Source: Bacillota bacterium
GTDB lineage: Bacteria > Bacillota_E > JAJZYS01 > JAJYTV01
Assembly: GCA_021845645.1 (NCBI GenBank)
Contig: JAJZVM010000077.1
Coordinates: forward strand, 1 to 18,166
Reading direction: 5' to 3'
Length of the DNA: 18,166 nt
In this document: in pieces, positions 15,179-18,166 of the stretch
Layout: every line of letters starts with the position of its first letter
Position numbering within the stretch: position 1 is the first letter of the stretch
Program-made: the position numbers and the translations under genes
Notes under the pieces: model-generated
What the model was told of the DNA's origin: nothing
The model's database searches: none
What the model saw: only the letters and a program-made list of their open reading frames with translations

Positions 15179-16212
15179 CCGCTGTCGAGTGGCTCGAGCG
15201 CCTGACGGCGCTGCGGGCCGCGTCGGGCCACGAGGAGGTCGTGTTCGGCGAACTGCGCCGGTTGCTCGCCCCGGCCTTCGACCGCAGCGAAACGGACGCC
15301 GCGGGCAATCTGCTGCTCTGGCGCGATGGCCCGCCTGGCGCTCCGCGCCTCCTCTTCACCGCACACGCCGACCAGGTGGCGCTGTGGGTGCGCGAGCATC
15401 TCCCGGCAGGCTTCGCCCGCTTCGCCGCTCCCGCCATCGATCCCGTGTGCCTGCCCGCGCTCGAGGTGGAGGTGGGGGGGCGTCACGGGGTCGTCGGGAT
15501 GCTGCCGCCCCACCTGCGCCAGAGCGGCGTCGAGGTCAAGGAAGGCGAGAAAGATCTCTACATCGACTTCGGCCCTGAGTCCGGGCAAGACCTGCCCGCG
15601 GTAGGGGAGCCCGTCTACTTCGGCACCGTGCCGCGCCTGCTCGGAGAGGATCGCTTCTGCGCCGCGGGCCTCGACGACCGCGCGTCGGTCGCGGCCATCG
15701 CCCTGGCGCTCGAGGAGCTGCGGGGCGAGGACCTGCCGGTCACCGTGCTGGCCGCCTTCACCGTACAGGAGGAGACTGGCCGTGGCGGCGCCGCCTACCT
15801 CTGCCGCGAAACGCAGCCCGATGCCGCCGTGGTGCTCGACGTCACCTTCGGCCAGCAGCCCGAGGTGGCCGAGCCCGGTCTGCCGCTGCTCGGCCAGGGC
15901 CCTGCGGTCGGCATCGGGCCGAACGTGCCGCCGGGACTTCACCGCTGGCTCGAATCCACCGCGGCGGCCGGGGGCGTCCCGTGCCAGCGCGAGCCGCTGC
16001 CGGGCGATTCCGGCACGGACGGCTGGCGCCTGCAGGTGTCCGGCCTCGGTGTGCCGACGGCCCTGCTCTCGATCCCCCTGACCTCCATGCACTCGCCCCA
16101 GGAGGTCGTCTCGATTCGGGACGTCGCCTCCTGTGGCCATCTGCTCGCGGCCCTCGCACGTTCCCCTCGGAGCTGGAGCCAGACCGGAGAGGGGGGTACG
16201 GCATGGAGCTGA
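15175..16212 (+). CDS. M42 family aminopeptidase, first of three tandem paralogues
   Basis: A cobalt/zinc metallo-aminopeptidase of the M42 (tetrahedral aminopeptidase, cellulase M/FrvX) family, 345 residues. M42 enzymes build dodecameric particles in the cytoplasm that trim peptides left by larger proteases. All expected active-site residues are present: His64 and Asp66 (AHADQV), Asp167 (GLDDR), the Glu199-Glu200 pair (VQEETGRGG), Asp222 (VVLDVTF) and His306 (TSMHSPQEVVSI). The insertion between His64 and Asp167 fits the beta-barrel oligomerisation domain. GTG 15175 overlaps the aminotransferase stop as GTGA, with GGAGG (15163-15167) 7 bases upstream. The gene overlaps the second M42 gene by 10 bases. 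The two active paralogues differ enough (AHAD against AHMD, fifth ligand Asp against Glu) to suggest different substrate preferences. Confidence 0.9.
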   Translation: MTAVEWLERLTALRAASGHEEVVFGELRRLLAPAFDRSETDAAGNLLLWRDGPPGAPRLLFTAHADQVALWVREHLPAGFARFAAPAIDPVCLPALEVEVGGRHGVVGMLPPHLRQSGVEVKEGEKDLYIDFGPESGQDLPAVGEPVYFGTVPRLLGEDRFCAAGLDDRASVAAIALALEELRGEDLPVTVLAAFTVQEETGRGGAAYLCRETQPDAAVVLDVTFGQQPEVAEPGLPLLGQGPAVGIGPNVPPGLHRWLESTAAAGGVPCQREPLPGDSGTDGWRLQVSGLGVPTALLSIPLTSMHSPQEVVSIRDVASCGHLLAALARSPRSWSQTGEGGTAWS

Positions 16213-17219
16213 AGGAGCTCTGCCTCGCCCGCGGCACGAGCGGCCGCGAGGAGCAGGTGCGCGACCTCGTGCGGTCGGCCCTGCCCCCGGATCTCGATTC
16301 CGTTTCCGTCGACACCATGGGCAACCTGCTGGTGGCCAAGGGCCAGGACCGTCCCGGCCCGCGGGTTTTGCTGCTGGCGCACATGGACGAAGTCGGGCTG
16401 ATGGTCACCGGCCACACCGCCGACGGGCGCCTGCGCATCCGCGCCTGGGGCGGCGTCCCGCCGTCCGTGGTCGCCGGCAAGTCCGTGCTGGTCGGCGCCG
16501 CAGGACTGCCTGGCGCCATCGGCCGGCCGCCGAACCACTTCCACCGCGGCGAGGGGCAGGCGACACCCAAGTACGACGATCTCTACGTCGATATCGGCGC
16601 CGCGGACGCGCAGACCGCCCAGGCCCTCGCGCCGGTCGGCGAGATGATCACGTTCGACACGCCCTACCGCGTCTCGCCGGACGGCGGCAGCGCGACCTGC
16701 AAGGCCTTCGACGACCGCGCTGGTGTCTGGCTGGCGCTCGAGATGCTTCGCCACGCCTGGGACTTCCCGCTGCATGTCGCCTTCACCGTACAGGAGGAAG
16801 TCGGCCTGCGCGGGGCGCAGGTCGCCCTGCGCGCCGTGCGGCCGGATCTCGTCCTGGCGCTTGAGGCCACGGCCGCGGCCGACACGCCGGACGCTCCGCC
16901 AGGACGCGGCACCCGCATCGGCGACGGGCCGGCCCTGACCACCCTCGACCGCTCCTCGCGGGCGGACGAGGGTCTGCGCGTGGCCCTGGCGCGTGCCGGG
17001 CAGGCCGCAGAGGTGCCGTGGCAGTGGCGCAGGGGCATCGGCGGCGGCAACGAGGCGGGTGCGGCATGGCTTCAGGGCTACCGATCCGCGGCCGTTTCGG
17101 TGCCCTGCCGCTACCTGCACGCGCCCGTATCGCTCATCTCGCTGCGCGACCTGGAGGCTGCCCGCGGCCTGCTGCAGCGGTTCCTCGAAAACGTTCGGGA
17201 GGTGCGTGGACACGACTGA
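16203..17219 (+). CDS. M42 family aminopeptidase, second of three tandem paralogues
   Basis: A 338-residue M42 metallo-aminopeptidase with a full active site: His60 and Asp62 (AHMDEVG), Asp170 (AFDDRAG), the Glu198-Glu199 pair (VQEEVGLRGA), Glu221 (ALEATAAADTPD) and His306 (RYLHAPVSLIS). It is closer to the family consensus than the first paralogue; ALEATAAADTP and GLRGA are standard forms. Glu in place of Asp as fifth ligand is common in the family and may change metal or substrate preference. ATG 16203 lies inside the end of the first M42 gene (10-base overlap), with a GGAGAGGGGGG stretch 6 bases upstream. It overlaps the third, degenerate paralogue by 14 bases. Co-translation fits a mixed oligomer, though separate particles are equally possible. 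Confidence 0.92.
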   Translation: MELKELCLARGTSGREEQVRDLVRSALPPDLDSVSVDTMGNLLVAKGQDRPGPRVLLLAHMDEVGLMVTGHTADGRLRIRAWGGVPPSVVAGKSVLVGAAGLPGAIGRPPNHFHRGEGQATPKYDDLYVDIGAADAQTAQALAPVGEMITFDTPYRVSPDGGSATCKAFDDRAGVWLALEMLRHAWDFPLHVAFTVQEEVGLRGAQVALRAVRPDLVLALEATAAADTPDAPPGRGTRIGDGPALTTLDRSSRADEGLRVALARAGQAAEVPWQWRRGIGGGNEAGAAWLQGYRSAAVSVPCRYLHAPVSLISLRDLEAARGLLQRFLENVREVRGHD

Positions 17220-18084
17220 CCGCTTCACTTCGCTGCTTGCCGATCTCCTGCCGCCGCAGGCGCCATCCGGCGATGAAGGGCCCTTGCGCGCCATCCTGAC
17301 CAGGCACCTCGAGGCCATGGGCGCAAAGGTCGAGGTGGACCCGGTGGGCAACCTGAGCGCACGCCGCGGAGAGGGCGGCAGCGTTGTCCTCCTGGCCCTG
17401 GACGAGCCGACGTTCGCCGCCACCGGCGCCGGACCGGACGGCCGTGGGGCGGCGGCGCTCGGCACCTCCTTGCCCCCGCAGGAGCTCGACGGACACGTCG
17501 TGCAGAGCCGCCAGGGCGGGAAGGCGGTGCTGCGGGCAGGTGAGCGAGGGCTGCTGCTCGACCCCCTGGTGGGTACGCCCGAACCGGGAACCGTGTTCAC
17601 CTATGCGGCCCAGCGCCGCGTCGCCGGCGCCCACCTGGTTGGACCGGGCGTCGGCACGCGCGCGCTGCAGGCGGCGACGCTCGCTGCCCTTGCAGGACTG
17701 GCCGACTTCACGCTGGTCGCCTTGGCCCGCACCGGTATCGCCGGTCGGGGTGGTCAGGATCTCCTTTTCCGTGTGAGGCGCCCGGTGGGGGTTGCGCTCG
17801 ACGCCGTCCTAGAGGAGGATGGAAGCGAGATGGGCGCGGGGCCACTCGAATTCGCGCGTGCGGCCGGGTACGCCAGGCCAGCGTCGCTGGCCGGGATCGG
17901 CGGGGTTCGCTGCCTGGTGCGCCTGCAGGAGCCCGTCCTTGCGTCGCTCCTGTTGCCCGCGGGCATCCTCGCGAGGTCGCTCGTGTTGGTGGTCCGCTAT
18001 CGTGGCGGAGATCAGGAGAGACTACACATCCAGGACGCGGTTCGGCTGGTGGAACTGCTCCAGTCGGCACTCTCCCCGTCCTGA
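17206..18084 (+). CDS. Degenerate M42-family protein, predicted catalytically inactive
   Basis: A 292-residue protein that aligns along its length with the two M42 genes before it. It shares the N-terminal PSGDEGPLR start, VDPVGNL, a beta-barrel segment (LLLDPLVGTPEPGTVFTY) and the closing helix. The active site is largely gone. The AHMDE motif reads ALDEP, with the His lost and one Asp kept (Asp66). The DDR motif reads GPGVGTR, the QEE pair is replaced within ARTGIAGRGG, and the C-terminal YLHAP reads YRGGD. Asp at the fifth-ligand position (VALDAVLEED) remains. The frame is open and has the same base composition as its neighbours, so it looks maintained rather than decaying. GTG 17206 overlaps the previous stop, with GGAGG 3 bases upstream. 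A structural or regulatory subunit is the likeliest role; this is inference. Confidence 0.8.
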   Translation: MDTTDRFTSLLADLLPPQAPSGDEGPLRAILTRHLEAMGAKVEVDPVGNLSARRGEGGSVVLLALDEPTFAATGAGPDGRGAAALGTSLPPQELDGHVVQSRQGGKAVLRAGERGLLLDPLVGTPEPGTVFTYAAQRRVAGAHLVGPGVGTRALQAATLAALAGLADFTLVALARTGIAGRGGQDLLFRVRRPVGVALDAVLEEDGSEMGAGPLEFARAAGYARPASLAGIGGVRCLVRLQEPVLASLLLPAGILARSLVLVVRYRGGDQERLHIQDAVRLVELLQSALSPS

Positions 18085-18097
18085 GGGGGTAGGAGCG

Positions 18098-18166
18098 ATG
18101 GAGGTGCGCTGTTCGATCTGCGGACGGCCGGAGACGGTCGAGAAGTGGTCCGAAGCGCACGAGCGC
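18098..18166 (+). CDS. Start of a small zinc-ribbon protein, probably YlaI-like (partial)
   Basis: ATG 18098 opens a frame that runs off the right edge after 23 residues. The sequence begins MEVRCSICGRPETVEKW, with a CxxC zinc-binding pair (Cys5, Cys8). The pattern MxVxCxxCxxxExV followed by charged residues resembles the start of the small YlaI/DUF2197 zinc-ribbon proteins of Bacillota, whose function is unknown. The family call is tentative because the second CxxC would lie beyond the window. AGGAG and GAGGGGGT upstream supply a ribosome site. The gene lies 13 bases after the third M42 gene and is probably the next in the operon. Confidence 0.55.
   Translation, partial: MEVRCSICGRPETVEKWSEAHER

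Noticed and set aside
14731..16140. Minus-strand open frame (469 codons) opposite the aminotransferase and first M42 gene
   Set aside because: It has shadow-like composition and no ribosome site or family features.
15939..17600. Long minus-strand open frame (553 codons) across the M42 genes
   Set aside because: It is low-complexity Arg/Ala/Gly/Pro sequence without motifs and is opposite three well-supported genes.
17206..18084. Third M42 gene as a decaying pseudogene
   Set aside because: The frame is intact, begins with a ribosome site and a coupling overlap, and keeps the fold-level motifs; loss is confined mainly to active-site residues.

Overview
This window is a GC-rich stretch (roughly 70% by eye) of a bacterial chromosome, almost fully coding. 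Strong GGAGG ribosome binding sites, many GTG and TTG starts, an FtsK/SpoIIIE translocase, a GntR-RCK_C regulator of the BusR type and a probable YlaI-type zinc ribbon together suggest a high-GC member of the Bacillota (Symbiobacterium/Thermaerobacter/Sulfobacillus-like). That placement is inference. I see no rRNA, tRNA, CRISPR array, insertion sequence or prophage. No gene-free stretch exceeds 300 bases; the longest is 4525-4781, between two divergent genes.

Left part (1-7436): the 3' end of an unrecognised gene is followed by a small DoxX-like membrane protein. Facing it, on the minus strand, are an ECF sigma factor and its zinc-finger anti-sigma factor (start/stop overlap ATGA). The DoxX-like and anti-sigma genes converge so tightly that they share one CTAG as both stop codons. 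Further right on the minus strand lie an SGNH-hydrolase lipoprotein and the enoyl-ACP reductase FabI. Divergent from fabI is a DUF998-type membrane protein, and between the two is a triple 14-bp tandem repeat. A long thioredoxin-domain protein of the DUF255/YyaL type runs leftwards from 7436.

Middle (7475-10474): an extended -10 promoter precedes uppP (undecaprenyl-diphosphatase), which overlaps ftsK by GTGA. This is a cell-envelope and chromosome-segregation pair.

Right part (10498-18166): a promoter with a near-perfect palindrome in its spacer begins a long plus-strand operon: ridA, an RluB-type pseudouridine synthase, a BusR-like regulator, nicotinamidase (pncA), nicotinate phosphoribosyltransferase (pncB), a class V aminotransferase, three tandem M42 aminopeptidase-family genes, and the start of a zinc-ribbon gene. 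From ridA to the third M42 gene every junction appears to be a stop/start overlap, so translation is probably coupled throughout. pncA and pncB form the two-step Preiss-Handler entry to NAD (nicotinamide to nicotinate to NaMN). The BusR-like regulator would tie the operon to c-di-AMP or osmotic state, if its RCK_C domain binds that ligand.

The most unusual points are the third M42 protein, which keeps the fold pattern but has lost most metal and catalytic residues (a likely pseudo-subunit of an M42 particle); the pseudouridine synthase gene, whose only well-supported start appears to be an ATT codon inside ridA; and the c-di-AMP-type regulator embedded in an NAD-salvage operon.
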